Under the pieces are notes generated by a model. That model was not told where the DNA came from and ran no database searches. It saw nothing but the letters and a program-made list of their open reading frames with translations. A stretch of 64,000 nt of DNA from Psychrosphaera sp. B3R10. GTDB taxonomy: Bacteria; Pseudomonadota; Gammaproteobacteria; Enterobacterales; Alteromonadaceae. This document shows, piece by piece, positions 9,315 to 18,428 of the stretch. The translations under genes and the position numbers were made by a program. Each line of letters starts with the position of its first letter. Within the stretch, counting starts at the first letter, position 1. Location: NCBI RefSeq assembly GCF_018861025.1, contig NZ_JAHKQH010000036.1, forward strand, positions 1 through 64,000, written 5' to 3'.

Positions 9315-10199
9315 CTACTCTTCTATTTTAATTTTAGTTGTTTTTGAGAAACCGCTAAAACGCCAGAATATTGCCATTAGTACTAATACAAGCAATATAA
9401 AAGAACTCGGCTCTGCAACATCGGTAATCGAACTATCCGCTGGAGACAAAGGATCGTAATTAAATTGACTAGCAGACTCTGTACGCCAGCTGTTAGCGAT
9501 TAGCTGCCCCCATTGCGTTACTGAGCCAGTACCAATTACATTTGCCTGTGGCGCTAATATAGAGGCATATACGGTGCCATCCATTTTTATGTATGTAGCA
9601 TCAACAAAGTTATATAGAACATCAACATCTGAACGCCCATCTAAACTCGAATCACTATAATTAAGATGAACACCATTAATGTATTGTCCGCCCCAGCTAA
9701 TATCAGCGTCAGAGCCAGTAATATTAAGTACAACCTGACCACTGAAAATACCACTTATCGCTATTTCAGTGACATTAAGTAAATCGGCAGCATCAAATGA
9801 AAAATAGTGAATGTCGTTGTTGCCAGTGCCGGCCGCTGCGGTTAATTCCAACTTACTAGACCAGGGTTTATTTACCGTACCAGTAGCAGAGTTCTCTGTT
9901 AGGGCTGTAGACAAATCAATTAGATGCTCAAATGCATCACCAAATTGCGCAGCCGTTGTTAGCAGCGCAGGTGGCGTTGGGATATTAAGTTCATCTAACA
10001 TCTGACCAAAATAATTTTGTTGGCCACTCGTATTCGTGATTTCGCCGCCAATTGCGCTATGTCCCTGAACATCACCAGTTGAGTACTCATACGTCTCTTT
10101 AATAAAAACGGTGTACTCTTCAGCGGCACCCAGGTCAATCATCCCAGCACTTGCAATGTGGGAAAATAATAAACCTATAACAATCACTAAAACTTTCAT
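9315..10199 (-). CDS. Choice-of-anchor A family protein with PEP-CTERM-like sorting tail
   Basis: Secreted protein of 294 residues with an N-terminal signal peptide (cleavage near HIASAG). The body carries features of the choice-of-anchor-A domain (NDIHYFSFDAADL, YASILAPQANVIGTGSV, GQLIANSW). The end has AEPSS, a hydrophobic helix (FILLVLVLMAIFW) and a basic patch, which is the layout of a PEP-CTERM sorting signal recognised by exosortase. It is atypical, with AEP instead of PEP and an extra acidic tail (KIKIEE). Likely exported and anchored or released into the extracellular matrix. PrsT lies 900 bases away on the same strand. Confidence 0.75.
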   Translation of the reverse strand: MKVLVIVIGLLFSHIASAGMIDLGAAEEYTVFIKETYEYSTGDVQGHSAIGGEITNTSGQQNYFGQMLDELNIPTPPALLTTAAQFGDAFEHLIDLSTALTENSATGTVNKPWSSKLELTAAAGTGNNDIHYFSFDAADLLNVTEIAISGIFSGQVVLNITGSDADISWGGQYINGVHLNYSDSSLDGRSDVDVLYNFVDATYIKMDGTVYASILAPQANVIGTGSVTQWGQLIANSWRTESASQFNYDPLSPADSSITDVAEPSSFILLVLVLMAIFWRFSGFSKTTKIKIEE

Positions 10200-10535
10200 T
10201 TGACGACCATCTTCCTATTTAAAGTTAACACTGATACCAATTTTCATGGTGGATAATAATGTAACTAAATAATAAATGACAGCGCTGTCTAAATAAATAG
10301 GGATTATCCCTACAGCGGGAGAGATAGGACTCAGTAGTAATTCAAATTTGTGGAAATTGGTTTTTGGTCGAGTAACTAATTACATCAGAAAGTATGCGTT
10401 ATTGCAGTTCGATGTATGCGTGTTTGAGTGCATCGAATTCGATAGAAGTGTAAATAAGATTTAGTTAACTATATTTAGGGGGTTGTAAGGTATCGCGAAT
10501 GAGAAAGAAGGGTGGAGGAAGTTAAAAATAAATTA
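10200..10535. other. Intergenic stretch without a recognised gene
   Basis: This 336-base region lies between two minus-strand genes. It should hold the promoter of the choice-of-anchor-A gene near 10200-10280. A small inverted repeat (TTCGATG/CATCGAA near 10408-10430) is the only structure I noticed. I found no sigma-54 -24/-12 pattern. Confidence 0.4.
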
Positions 10536-10560
10536 TCGCGGCCCAAGATTCGGTCCGCGA
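10536..10560 (-). terminator. Terminator downstream of the HU gene
   Basis: Arms TCGCGG-CC and GG-CCGCGA form a GC-rich stem. On the minus strand it is followed by a T-rich stretch (TAATTTATTTTTAAC). It lies 21 bases after the HU stop codon. Confidence 0.7.
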
Positions 10561-10581
10561 CAATTACCAATAAACGCTAAA

Positions 10582-10857
10582 TTATGCGTTTACAGCGTCT
10601 TTGATCGCTTTACCGGCTTTGAAAGCAGGAACTTTAGCAGCAGCGATTTGAATAGTTTCGCCAGTTTGAGGGTTACGACCGCTACGAGCTGCACGCTCAT
10701 TTACTTTAAAAGTACCGAAACCAACTAGAGATACATCACCGCCGTCAGCAAGTTCACCAGTTACTGTAGAAATAAAGCTATTTAGCGCACGTTCCGCATC
10801 AGCTTTAGTCATATCTGCACTTTGTGCCATTTTTTCGATCAATTCACTTTTGTTCAT
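10582..10857 (-). CDS. hupB: DNA-binding protein HU, beta type
   Basis: Nucleoid-associated DNA-bending protein of 91 residues. It shows the complete HU pattern: [12 protein letters not shown] at the N-terminus, LVGFGTFKV, and the DNA-binding arm [17 protein letters not shown] with the intercalating Pro, then [14 protein letters not shown]. The length is the usual one. It closely resembles HupB of gammaproteobacteria, although here the upstream neighbour is a PrsT-type gene rather than lon/ppiD. A TAGGATAAA-like sequence precedes the ATG. The dedicated terminator suggests a single-gene unit. Confidence 0.95.
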   Translation of the reverse strand: MNKSELIEKMAQSADMTKADAERALNSFISTVTGELADGGDVSLVGFGTFKVNERAARSGRNPQTGETIQIAAAKVPAFKAGKAIKDAVNA

Positions 10858-11106
10858 TATTTTATCCTATTGTTAAGACTTTCAGTATCCTAGGGACTTA
10901 AAAAATAAAATTCAACACTTTCATCCCCTAATTAACGAAAATGTCACAGCATCGCTAAATAAACAACAAAAACTTGTTATAAAACGACCAATTCACCATT
11001 ATTTGGGGCCTGCCGAGGAAAATTAACCTACTTTTAAAAGTTTTGCTAGTAGCAAAGTCAAAAGTCTTGAAAATTGTCACAAACCTATCCCAGTCAACAA
11101 CGAATG
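10858..11106. other. Spacer between prsT and hupB
   Basis: This 249-base AT-rich stretch probably contains the hupB promoter close to 10870-10930. I see no gene or clear hairpin terminator for prsT. Confidence 0.35.
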
Positions 11107-13884
11107 TTAAATATTGTATTGAGTCATTAAACTTTGCAACCTTTGTTTTTCTTTATTCGAACTCAATTCGTATCTTTTAATTTGACGATTCGCCAACGTC
11201 TTTTTGTCATTTAGCAACAAAATTTCGATGTAATTAACAAAAATAGTTTCGTCTATGTTGTTCTTCATCGCTTCCATTGCATTGGCAAGTAACTCCTCCG
11301 CTCGATCGAACTCTTTTTTCTTAACAGCGACCGACGCCAAAGTGTCCATTACACTGGCATTAGTAGGTTGGATCTCTAACGCTTTAGTTGCGTATTCTTC
11401 TGCGAGCTTCAAGTCACCTTGCTGCAGTACCAAGTAGGCTAGGTTATTTAAGGCAACAAAGTTGCTGTCGTTTAATGCTACCGCCTTTTTATAGGTAGGA
11501 ATCGCGCTCGATTGCGAAACAGATAATTGTAAACCTGCCAGTATCATTAAATTAATCTGATCCTTAGGTACCGCTTCAACATGAGCCGTTAAAAAATCGA
11601 TTGCAGCAGACTTGTCGGTGGTATTCATAATCGCTTTCATCATTAGCGTTGCGTTTTCGGAGGTTGGTCGTGCTTTGTACGCAATTTCTAAGTTCGTTTT
11701 GGCATCTTTATACTTTTTGTCCACAAACTGTAGCTGGCCTAATAGCCCTTTGGTATAAGGTCTTTGAAGCTCGCTTTTAGGTAATAAGTCATAAGCAGCT
11801 GCGGCTTCGTCATAATCTTCGTTTGTTATTAACAACTGAATATGAAAAAGGTCAATTTTGATGTCTTCACCACCCAGCTCATTTTTAAAACGAGTTGTTA
11901 ATTCAAGTGCTTTTTTGTGATCACCTCGCATTTGAAGAACTCGTGCCATTCCAAAGATCGCAACTGAATTATTTGGTTCCTTTTCAAACCACTTACGATA
12001 TATTTCCACGGCCTTTTCAAAGTTATCATTTTTCACATAAGCGTTAGCAAGCGACTGCCAATAATCCGCTGGGGTATCCGTTTTTATCGACTCAAATAAT
12101 GCGATAGCTTTGTCATTTTCGCCTTCAAGCAAATACATTTTGCCCAACACATTGATGATTTGAGGCGCATTATTATTTTTAATCCGTAAACTCTCTAAAT
12201 GCGAAATCATTTTAATTGGCTGTTTAAGAACTTTAGCTAACACATAGCGTTTTAAAACAGCAGGGATAAAGTTAGGAAATTTAGCAATCATCTTGTCAAC
12301 TTCAACCAACACAGCAAACTGCTCATCCTGGCTCGTTGTAGGCATGAGATTAATGACAGCCAATTGTGGTGACGGTTCCGTTGGTCTTATTTTTTGAGCT
12401 TGAAGATAACTTGCGGTAGCTTGTTCTTTCTCATTTTTACTTACTGCAATCGCCGCCATTAACATATGTCCATCAAACTTCATGGCGTCTTGCTGCAACC
12501 ATTCCTGTGCAATTTTGCTTGCTTCCTCAAATTTCCCAGACCGTAAATAACTATTTGATAATACCTGTTGAACAATGACTTTTTGATTCTCATCATTCGT
12601 TAAATTAGGCAGTGAATTTTCTAAATCTAGAATCCCCGACACATCATTTAGCGACAATTTCACCAGACCAAATTGAGTTAAGGTTTCCCCTTCCAATTTA
12701 TTCTCTTCGTTACGCATAATAAGCTGGCTAGCTTTCTTTTTTTCACCCGATTGACTCAAAGCTCCAGCAATTGACGACAATAAAATTGCATCACGTTCGT
12801 CCAATTCAACAAAGCGTTTAACCGTATCGTTGGCCTCAAGTGCATAGCCTAATTCTAACTGTGACTTAGCTAATAACCTTAACGCTTGGTGATTTTCCGG
12901 TAAGGCACTTGCGATAAGATTTAAGTGTTGATAAACCTCTTCAAACTTTCTAAGTTCAAATGCAGCTGCACCGGCAACAAGTCGTGTTGGTATGTCTTCA
13001 GGAGAAGACATAATGGATATGTTGGCAAAATGTAATGCTTGTTCAAAATCTTTTTGATGGAATCGAACAAGTGCTTTTATTTGGTTAAGGTAAGGCTGAT
13101 TTGCATTGATAGTCAGTAATTCATCAACTACTTCTTCTGCTTTTTCATACTTTTTGTAATCAACATAAAGTTGCGCAAGTAAAAAGTGATATTCGTATTC
13201 AAGCGGAGCAACGTCACGATATTTAGCGAGGAACTCGATACCAGCTTCAGCATCACCTTGTTTTAACGATTCTAATGCGGTTAATAATAGGGCTTCTGGA
13301 TGTTCTGGTGATTTGTCTAAGACGGCTTTTAATTGAATTAACGCAGCATCATCTTGTTTTTTTAACTTATATTCCAAATAAGAAGTCAGTGATTTATATT
13401 CAGAGTTCGTTTTAATCTGCTTGATTTCATTAATGATACTTTGGGCTTTTTCTTCTTGTTGCCCTTGGATATAAGCTTTTGCTTGATAGTATCTAATTTT
13501 AACTAAGTCACTTTTTTTAATGCCTTTAGATTTTAGGTCAAGCTTTAACAGTTGTGAGTCTGCCCCCATTTTACGGTAGGCCTCTGCAACCAATGGCACG
13601 ACTTCATCTGCGGAATAACTTAATTCAAGAGCTCGTTCGAGTTCTTTCTGTGCAAAAGCCCAATCACCACGTTCGAGATACAGCTTACCCAATAAAAATC
13701 GCGCTTCTGCATTTTGCGGTTCAATTCGCAAAACGTTCTTTAGCTGAATCATAGCGGTTTCGGTACTACCCTCAGAAAGTGCAGTTTGCGCTTCCTGCAT
13801 ATATTCTGTCGCCGATTTTTCGCCACATCCTTGGATTGCTAATACCGAACAAAAAACCATTGCAATTGTTCTTTTTCTAAACAT
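11107..13884 (-). CDS. prsT: PEP-CTERM system TPR-repeat lipoprotein (PrsT type)
   Basis: A lipoprotein of 925 residues with signal and lipobox LAIQGC (Cys about 20), then some twenty tetratricopeptide repeats across the whole length (for example ATEYMQEAQTALSEGSTETA and NAEARFLLGKLYLERGDWAFA). Size and opening match the PrsT family that accompanies exosortase/PEP-CTERM systems and exopolysaccharide loci. It probably acts as a periplasmic or outer-membrane scaffold in export or assembly. The exosortase is not in this window, but two PEP-CTERM-type proteins are. The assignment to PrsT rather than a generic TPR lipoprotein rests on the N-terminal region and length. Confidence 0.8.
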   Translation of the reverse strand: MFRKRTIAMVFCSVLAIQGCGEKSATEYMQEAQTALSEGSTETAMIQLKNVLRIEPQNAEARFLLGKLYLERGDWAFAQKELERALELSYSADEVVPLVAEAYRKMGADSQLLKLDLKSKGIKKSDLVKIRYYQAKAYIQGQQEEKAQSIINEIKQIKTNSEYKSLTSYLEYKLKKQDDAALIQLKAVLDKSPEHPEALLLTALESLKQGDAEAGIEFLAKYRDVAPLEYEYHFLLAQLYVDYKKYEKAEEVVDELLTINANQPYLNQIKALVRFHQKDFEQALHFANISIMSSPEDIPTRLVAGAAAFELRKFEEVYQHLNLIASALPENHQALRLLAKSQLELGYALEANDTVKRFVELDERDAILLSSIAGALSQSGEKKKASQLIMRNEENKLEGETLTQFGLVKLSLNDVSGILDLENSLPNLTNDENQKVIVQQVLSNSYLRSGKFEEASKIAQEWLQQDAMKFDGHMLMAAIAVSKNEKEQATASYLQAQKIRPTEPSPQLAVINLMPTTSQDEQFAVLVEVDKMIAKFPNFIPAVLKRYVLAKVLKQPIKMISHLESLRIKNNNAPQIINVLGKMYLLEGENDKAIALFESIKTDTPADYWQSLANAYVKNDNFEKAVEIYRKWFEKEPNNSVAIFGMARVLQMRGDHKKALELTTRFKNELGGEDIKIDLFHIQLLITNEDYDEAAAAYDLLPKSELQRPYTKGLLGQLQFVDKKYKDAKTNLEIAYKARPTSENATLMMKAIMNTTDKSAAIDFLTAHVEAVPKDQINLMILAGLQLSVSQSSAIPTYKKAVALNDSNFVALNNLAYLVLQQGDLKLAEEYATKALEIQPTNASVMDTLASVAVKKKEFDRAEELLANAMEAMKNNIDETIFVNYIEILLLNDKKTLANRQIKRYELSSNKEKQRLQSLMTQYNI

Positions 13885-14029
13885 GTTATGACTTCCTTTA
13901 ATTTAGACAAGTAACTAAAATATCAGGCATTGCCACAGCTTGGAACTGTTTAGACGAAAAACTATTATCAATTGTTAAATAAACTTAAATATTTTGTTTT
14001 TAATCAAATTTAAATTTTACTTCTATACT

Positions 14030-14059
14030 TGATCCCAACACCTATCGTTTACGTAATAA
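14030..14059 (+). promoter_or_regulatory. ECF (RpoE/ChrR-type) promoter before the LON-like gene
   Basis: TGATCC at 14030-14035, an 18-base spacer, then TAATAA at 14054-14059. This matches the TGATCC -35 and TA-rich -10 known for ChrR-controlled group sigma factors. The same -35 with the same spacing occurs again before the sigma gene at 14709. Confidence 0.65.
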
Positions 14060-14095
14060 AAGAATGTTTTAGTTTTACGTATTCTGGAGATCAAC

Positions 14096-14701
14096 ATTAA
14101 TATTCTACGCTGCGCCGTATTCCCACTTTCGGTTTATCTTTTACCCGGTGGCATTACTAAGTTGAAAATATTTGAACAACGTTACATACGCATGGTTAAA
14201 GAATCGATGCAAAGTGGATTTGTTCTCAGTCTGTATAAACCAGATTTAGTCCACGAAAGCTCGCCATGGGGTGTACATGTCAGCATCGTTGACTTTGAGA
14301 TGTTACCGGATGGCTTACTTGGCATTGTAATTAAAGCAAACAACTTAGTAGAACTGACCAACATGGAACTCGAACATGATGGTTTGCGGTGCGCAACAAT
14401 CAGTGTTTTGGAGCATTGGCCCGAACGAGATGAGGATCAATATAGTCAACGCCTCGCGGCGCAATTACAACAACTTATGACGCAAAATAAACAATATGGC
14501 TCGCTTTACCAAAATGCGTTATTTGACGCAGCGCCACAATGGCACAATCCCGTTTGGGTGAATCAACGTTGGCTCGAAATTTTACCAATTTCTTATCAAC
14601 ACCGTGCCAAGTTTATTCAATCATCAACTTTTGACGTCGCTCAAAACTTTATACAAACCATGGTCTTAGGGTTACAAAATTCGCCTACCATAAAAATATG
14701 A
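14096..14701 (+). CDS. LON substrate-binding-domain-like protein with a predicted ATT start
   Basis: Translation upstream of the TTG at 14162 stays open back to a stop at 14057. It reads VFPLSVYLLPGG before LKIFEQRYIRMV, the conserved beginning of the LON N-terminal (substrate-binding) domain, so the real start must lie upstream. There is no in-frame ATG, GTG or TTG there. A GGAG at 14086-14089 sits six bases before an ATT at 14096, which I take as the start (201 residues). CTG at 14084 is an alternative. Stand-alone LON-N proteins have no protease domain and their role is unclear. The ECF-type promoter just upstream ties it to the photo-oxidative stress regulon that follows. Confidence 0.65.
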   Translation: MNILRCAVFPLSVYLLPGGITKLKIFEQRYIRMVKESMQSGFVLSLYKPDLVHESSPWGVHVSIVDFEMLPDGLLGIVIKANNLVELTNMELEHDGLRCATISVLEHWPERDEDQYSQRLAAQLQQLMTQNKQYGSLYQNALFDAAPQWHNPVWVNQRWLEILPISYQHRAKFIQSSTFDVAQNFIQTMVLGLQNSPTIKI

Positions 14702-14708
14702 GCTATTG

Positions 14709-14738
14709 TGATCCAAATCATTTTAACCGCCGTACAAC
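14709..14738 (+). promoter_or_regulatory. Autoregulatory ECF-type promoter of the sigma/chrR operon
   Basis: TGATCC at 14709-14714, an 18-base spacer, then TACAAC at 14733-14738, giving a transcript start near 14745 and a short leader before the sigma gene. It is identical in -35 and spacing to the site at 14030, which supports recognition by the sigma factor encoded here. Confidence 0.65.
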
Positions 14739-14768
14739 TGACTAATCGAAAATCGTTGAGTAACTATT

Positions 14769-15395
14769 GTGAACACAATGAACCGACATCAAGAACAGTC
14801 AGCTTTAATCGGCCAGAACAGGGCGATTATGGATAAAGACGACACATCGCAATTACAAGGCTGGATGCTGGCAGTTGCCGACAAACGTTGTAAGCAAAGT
14901 TTTGCTAACCTATTTTATTGGTTCAGTGGCAAGGTGCAACGCATGGCCAGTCGCCAAGTGCATAATGACGCCTTAGCGGCGGAAATAATGCAAGAGGCTA
15001 TGACTCAAATCTGGCGAAAAGCCCATTTGTATCATGCTGACAAAGGTGCAGTGACAACTTGGGTTTATACTATTGCGAGAAATTTGTGCTTTGACCACTT
15101 ACGGAAAAAGCAAACTCAATGTGAACAAAATATCTCTGACGATTTATGGCCTATTCACGAAGAGGTCGTGGTCGAAAGTGATGTATTTACTGATCATTTG
15201 TTCGATAAAAAACTCCTTCAAAAATTAGAAAGTTTGCCTGAGAAACAAAAGCAAATTGTACAAGGTGTCTTTTTTCAAGAGTTTTCACAAGAGCAACTTG
15301 CCCGGCATTTGGACATTCCGCTTGGCACAGTTAAATCGAGACTTCGACTCGCCCTTTCACGTTTAAAACAAGAGTTTGGAGAACAAAATGATTAA
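14769..15395 (+). CDS. ECF RNA polymerase sigma factor (ChrR-partnered RpoE type)
   Basis: Sigma-70 family extracytoplasmic-function factor. Region 2 spans about residues 40-110 (AAEIMQEAMTQIWRKA, TWVYTIARNLCFDHLRKK) and region 4 about 150-205 (LESLPEKQKQIVQGVFFQ, LDIPLGTVKSRLRLALSRL). It is followed immediately by a ChrR-type anti-sigma gene overlapping by 8 bases, so it belongs to the group activated by singlet oxygen. The start is uncertain: GTG 14769, ATG 14778 and ATG 14829 are all in frame, and the last has an AGGG 5 bases upstream and gives a standard 188-residue length. Confidence 0.9.
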   Translation: MNTMNRHQEQSALIGQNRAIMDKDDTSQLQGWMLAVADKRCKQSFANLFYWFSGKVQRMASRQVHNDALAAEIMQEAMTQIWRKAHLYHADKGAVTTWVYTIARNLCFDHLRKKQTQCEQNISDDLWPIHEEVVVESDVFTDHLFDKKLLQKLESLPEKQKQIVQGVFFQEFSQEQLARHLDIPLGTVKSRLRLALSRLKQEFGEQND

Positions 15396-16077
15396 TCATC
15401 ACCCTTCACTCGATATTTTACAGTCTTATGTCAAAGCGGAATTACCCGCATCTATTACTGTTGCGGTTTCATTGCACGTTGATATGTGTGCCACTTGTAA
15501 AGCGATTGTAGACGCAAAAACAGCTGAGGTCGCAGATGTAGAATTAGCGACTCAAGACAATGTCACCGATGGTGAATTTGAAACCCAAATGCCATCTGGA
15601 ACAGAACCTGAACTTGATTTAGAAAATATGCTCAATGCAATTACTCAGGATGACTCACTTGCACGTATGGAACCTACTGCTCAGAAATTTTTTGAAGCCG
15701 GTAATAAAACACTACCAATACCAAGAGCATTATCAAACATCAATTTTGGTGATTGGTTAAACCTTGGCAAGCTTAGTCGCAGCAGAATGGAGATACCAGA
15801 CGGGAATCTACGCAGCAGCATGTTGTACATAGGGGCCGGTGGTGAAGTACCACACCATACCCATAATGGTTTTGAAATAACGTTAATTTTAGACGGCAGC
15901 TTTACCGACGAAATGGGAAGTTACGGCGTCGGAGATTTTATGTGGCTCAATGGCGAGCATAAGCATCAACCTGAAACAGTCGAAGGCTGTTTATGTTACA
16001 CAGTTGTCAGTGATTCATTGCACTTTAGTCATGGCGTGAGCCGACTGCTGAATCCCATTGGCAGATTAATCTATTAA
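15388..16077 (+). CDS. chrR: ChrR-type zinc-binding anti-sigma factor with cupin domain
   Basis: The 229-residue anti-sigma protein that holds the ECF sigma inactive until photo-oxidative stress. The N-terminal zinc anti-sigma domain has His30-x3-Cys34-x2-Cys37 (SLHVDMCATCKA) plus early His residues. The C-terminal cupin has VPHHTHNGFEI and DFMWLNGEHKHQP metal-ligand motifs. The ATG at 15388 has GGAG at the right distance and overlaps the sigma stop, so the two are translationally coupled. In Rhodobacter the two domains bind Zn and sense singlet oxygen; I infer the same here. Confidence 0.92.
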   Translation: MINHHPSLDILQSYVKAELPASITVAVSLHVDMCATCKAIVDAKTAEVADVELATQDNVTDGEFETQMPSGTEPELDLENMLNAITQDDSLARMEPTAQKFFEAGNKTLPIPRALSNINFGDWLNLGKLSRSRMEIPDGNLRSSMLYIGAGGEVPHHTHNGFEITLILDGSFTDEMGSYGVGDFMWLNGEHKHQPETVEGCLCYTVVSDSLHFSHGVSRLLNPIGRLIY

Positions 16078-16097
16078 GCTCAGTTAGGAGAGAATTG

Positions 16098-17045
16098 ATG
16101 TCGACAGACAAAATTAAAATTGGCATAAGCGCATGTTTAACTGGACAGGAAGTTCGGTTCGACAAAAGCCATAAACGTTCTACATTTTGCATGGACGCAC
16201 TATCTGAGTTTGTAGAATATCAGGCATTTTGCCCAGAAGTCGCCGTTGGATTACCGGTACCTCGCCCAACCATTAGGCAGATCCGCCACGAAGACATGAT
16301 CAAAGTCAGTCGACCAGATGGCACTATGGATGTAACGGATGCGTTAACTGAGTATGGAAAAAAAGTTGCCGAACAAACCGACCATCTTTCAGGCTTTATC
16401 TTTTGCGCCAAAAGCCCGAGTTGCGGTATGGAACGGGTAAAAGTTTATTCAGCAGACGGTAAAGGTTCAGACTCATCTGGTATTGGTATGTTTGCAAAAC
16501 AAATCATGCTCAATAATCCTAATTTACCGTGTGAAGAAAACGGTCGCCTTAATGACGCGGCATTACGTGAAAACTTTGTCATGCGCGTCTTTGTATATCG
16601 TCAATGGCAGGAACTCAAGGCGGCAAAAGTAACTAAACACGCCCTAACCGAATTTCATGCAAAGCATAAATATCTGCTCATGACTCATCACATAGCGACC
16701 TATAAAAAGTTGGGGAACAAATTGGGCACTAGCACCTTGCCGCTTGAAGAACTAGCAGAGCAGTACATCGCAGACTTAATGGCCGCATTAAGTAAAAATG
16801 CAACGCGTAAAGGACACTGTAATACATTGATGCACCTATTGGGTTACTTCAAAAAGTTCTTAACAGCGAGTCAAAAGCAAGAAATGCTAGAAAACATAGA
16901 TGGTTACAGTAAAGGACTTGTTCCTTTGTTTGCGCCATTAACTTTGTTTAGCCACTATTTAAAAGAATACCCTAACGACTATCTATCGAAGCAAAGTTAT
17001 TTTTCACCTTACCCTTTGCAATTACGTCTGCGATACGGGTACTAA
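16098..17045 (+). CDS. DUF523-DUF1722 protein (YbgA-like)
   Basis: Two-domain protein of 315 residues. The N-terminal DUF523 region (about 5-150) has GISACLTGQEVRFD and SPSCGMERV with conserved Cys. The C-terminal DUF1722 region (about 190-300) has KYLLMTHHIATYKKLG, the YbgA core. E. coli ybgA lies directly before phrB, and the same order is found here. The biochemical function has been unclear; the association with photolyase and the stress sigma factor supports a role in light or oxidative-damage responses. ATG 16098 is preceded by TAGGAGAG six bases upstream. Confidence 0.9.
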   Translation: MSTDKIKIGISACLTGQEVRFDKSHKRSTFCMDALSEFVEYQAFCPEVAVGLPVPRPTIRQIRHEDMIKVSRPDGTMDVTDALTEYGKKVAEQTDHLSGFIFCAKSPSCGMERVKVYSADGKGSDSSGIGMFAKQIMLNNPNLPCEENGRLNDAALRENFVMRVFVYRQWQELKAAKVTKHALTEFHAKHKYLLMTHHIATYKKLGNKLGTSTLPLEELAEQYIADLMAALSKNATRKGHCNTLMHLLGYFKKFLTASQKQEMLENIDGYSKGLVPLFAPLTLFSHYLKEYPNDYLSKQSYFSPYPLQLRLRYGY

Positions 17046-17051
17046 ACACCG

Positions 17052-18428
17052 ATGAATAATCATTCAATTATTTGGTTCCGCAATGACTTACGTGTAGATG
17101 ATAATCCCGCCCTCCAAAACGCATTAAGCGCCAATACTAAATTGGCGCTGTTTTTTAATTGCGAACCACAGTGGCGAAAACACCAGATGGCGGAAGTTAA
17201 AATTAACTTTATTCATCGCCACGTTCAGTTATTAAAAGCACAGTTAGCGCAGTTAGGTATCGAACTCCTTGTTATCGATACCACCGATTTTAATGAACAA
17301 CACACTAGCCTTGCGAAATTGTGTGAACAACACGATATCACCACGGTATACGCGAACTCTGAGTTAGAACTCAATGAGCAAGTTCGCGACAACAAGATAA
17401 TCAAAAGTGGCATTAACTTACACCTTACTGAAGCCGATACGATAGTTCCCAAAGGGACCATCAAAAATAAACAAGGTGAGATGTATCGAGTTTTTTCAGC
17501 TTACCGGCGCATTTGGTTAGAACAAGTTCAAATGACTGGGTTTTCTCACTTTCCCCTTGAGAATCATCTCACTCAAGTTAACGACGCTTCCGACCAAAAT
17601 CAGCTCTCAAGCAAATGGCCACTTGCAAACGAAGTTGAACAAACGGTTTTACCCACGTTCTTTCAAACTAAATTAGCAAATTACAAGGTGGACAGAGACA
17701 TCCCTGGTGTAAAAGGGACATCTGGACTATCGCCTTATTTAGCCATCGGTGCGATAAGTGCCCGTAGCGTTTTAAAACGATTAATGTATAAACACCCAGA
17801 CATTTTGTACTCACCCGACAGTGCCGAATTTAGTTGGTTAAATGAGTTGATTTGGCGAGATTTTTATCGCCATCTACTGTTCCATTTTCCAGACTTAATT
17901 AAGGGCCGGAGTTTTAATGCCAAATACGATCAGCTTCAGTGGCCACCTACCGAAACCTATTTCCAATTATGGCGAGATGCTAAAACAGGCTTCCCTATAA
18001 TCGACGCTGCGATGCGACAACTGCAACAAACCGGTTGGATGCACAATCGTCTAAGAATGATTGTAGCGAGTTTTCTTACCAAAAACTTACTCGTAAATTG
18101 GAGATTAGGTGAAGCTTATTTTATGCAGCAATTAATCGATGGCGACTTTGCGGCAAATAACGGTGGTTGGCAATGGTCTGCCGGCACTGGTTGTGACGCT
18201 CAACCGTATTTTCGAGTTTTTAATCCGCAGTCTCAAAGTAAAAAGTTTGATCCGTCTGGCAAGTTCATACGTACATATCTACCAGAGTTAAGAGATGTGC
18301 CAGACAAATACATCCATGCCCCTTTTGAATATCTTATCCAACAGGGTCAAGCGGATAATTACTGGCCTGAAATTGTCGACTTAAAATCGAGTCGCGTAAA
18401 CGCAATAGAATTTTATGGTATGAAATAA
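17052..18428 (+). CDS. phrB: Deoxyribodipyrimidine photolyase (CPD class I)
   Basis: FAD-dependent light-driven repair enzyme for cyclobutane pyrimidine dimers, 458 residues. The N-terminal alpha/beta antenna-cofactor domain starts IIWFRNDLRVDDNPAL. The C-terminal FAD domain includes WLNELIWRDFYRHLLFHFP, TGFPIIDAAMRQL, GWMHNRLRMIVASFL and GDFAANNGGWQWSAGTGCDAQP, all typical of class I PhrB. It lies six bases after the YbgA-like gene. The stop overlaps the next ATG by one base, showing an operon. Likely induced by the ECF sigma factor. Confidence 0.96.
   Translation: MNNHSIIWFRNDLRVDDNPALQNALSANTKLALFFNCEPQWRKHQMAEVKINFIHRHVQLLKAQLAQLGIELLVIDTTDFNEQHTSLAKLCEQHDITTVYANSELELNEQVRDNKIIKSGINLHLTEADTIVPKGTIKNKQGEMYRVFSAYRRIWLEQVQMTGFSHFPLENHLTQVNDASDQNQLSSKWPLANEVEQTVLPTFFQTKLANYKVDRDIPGVKGTSGLSPYLAIGAISARSVLKRLMYKHPDILYSPDSAEFSWLNELIWRDFYRHLLFHFPDLIKGRSFNAKYDQLQWPPTETYFQLWRDAKTGFPIIDAAMRQLQQTGWMHNRLRMIVASFLTKNLLVNWRLGEAYFMQQLIDGDFAANNGGWQWSAGTGCDAQPYFRVFNPQSQSKKFDPSGKFIRTYLPELRDVPDKYIHAPFEYLIQQGQADNYWPEIVDLKSSRVNAIEFYGMK

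Noticed and set aside
13885..14029. Sigma-54 promoter for prsT, as known for some PEP-CTERM genes
   Set aside because: A partial TGGCA is present on the minus strand, but the TTGC element at the right spacing is missing.
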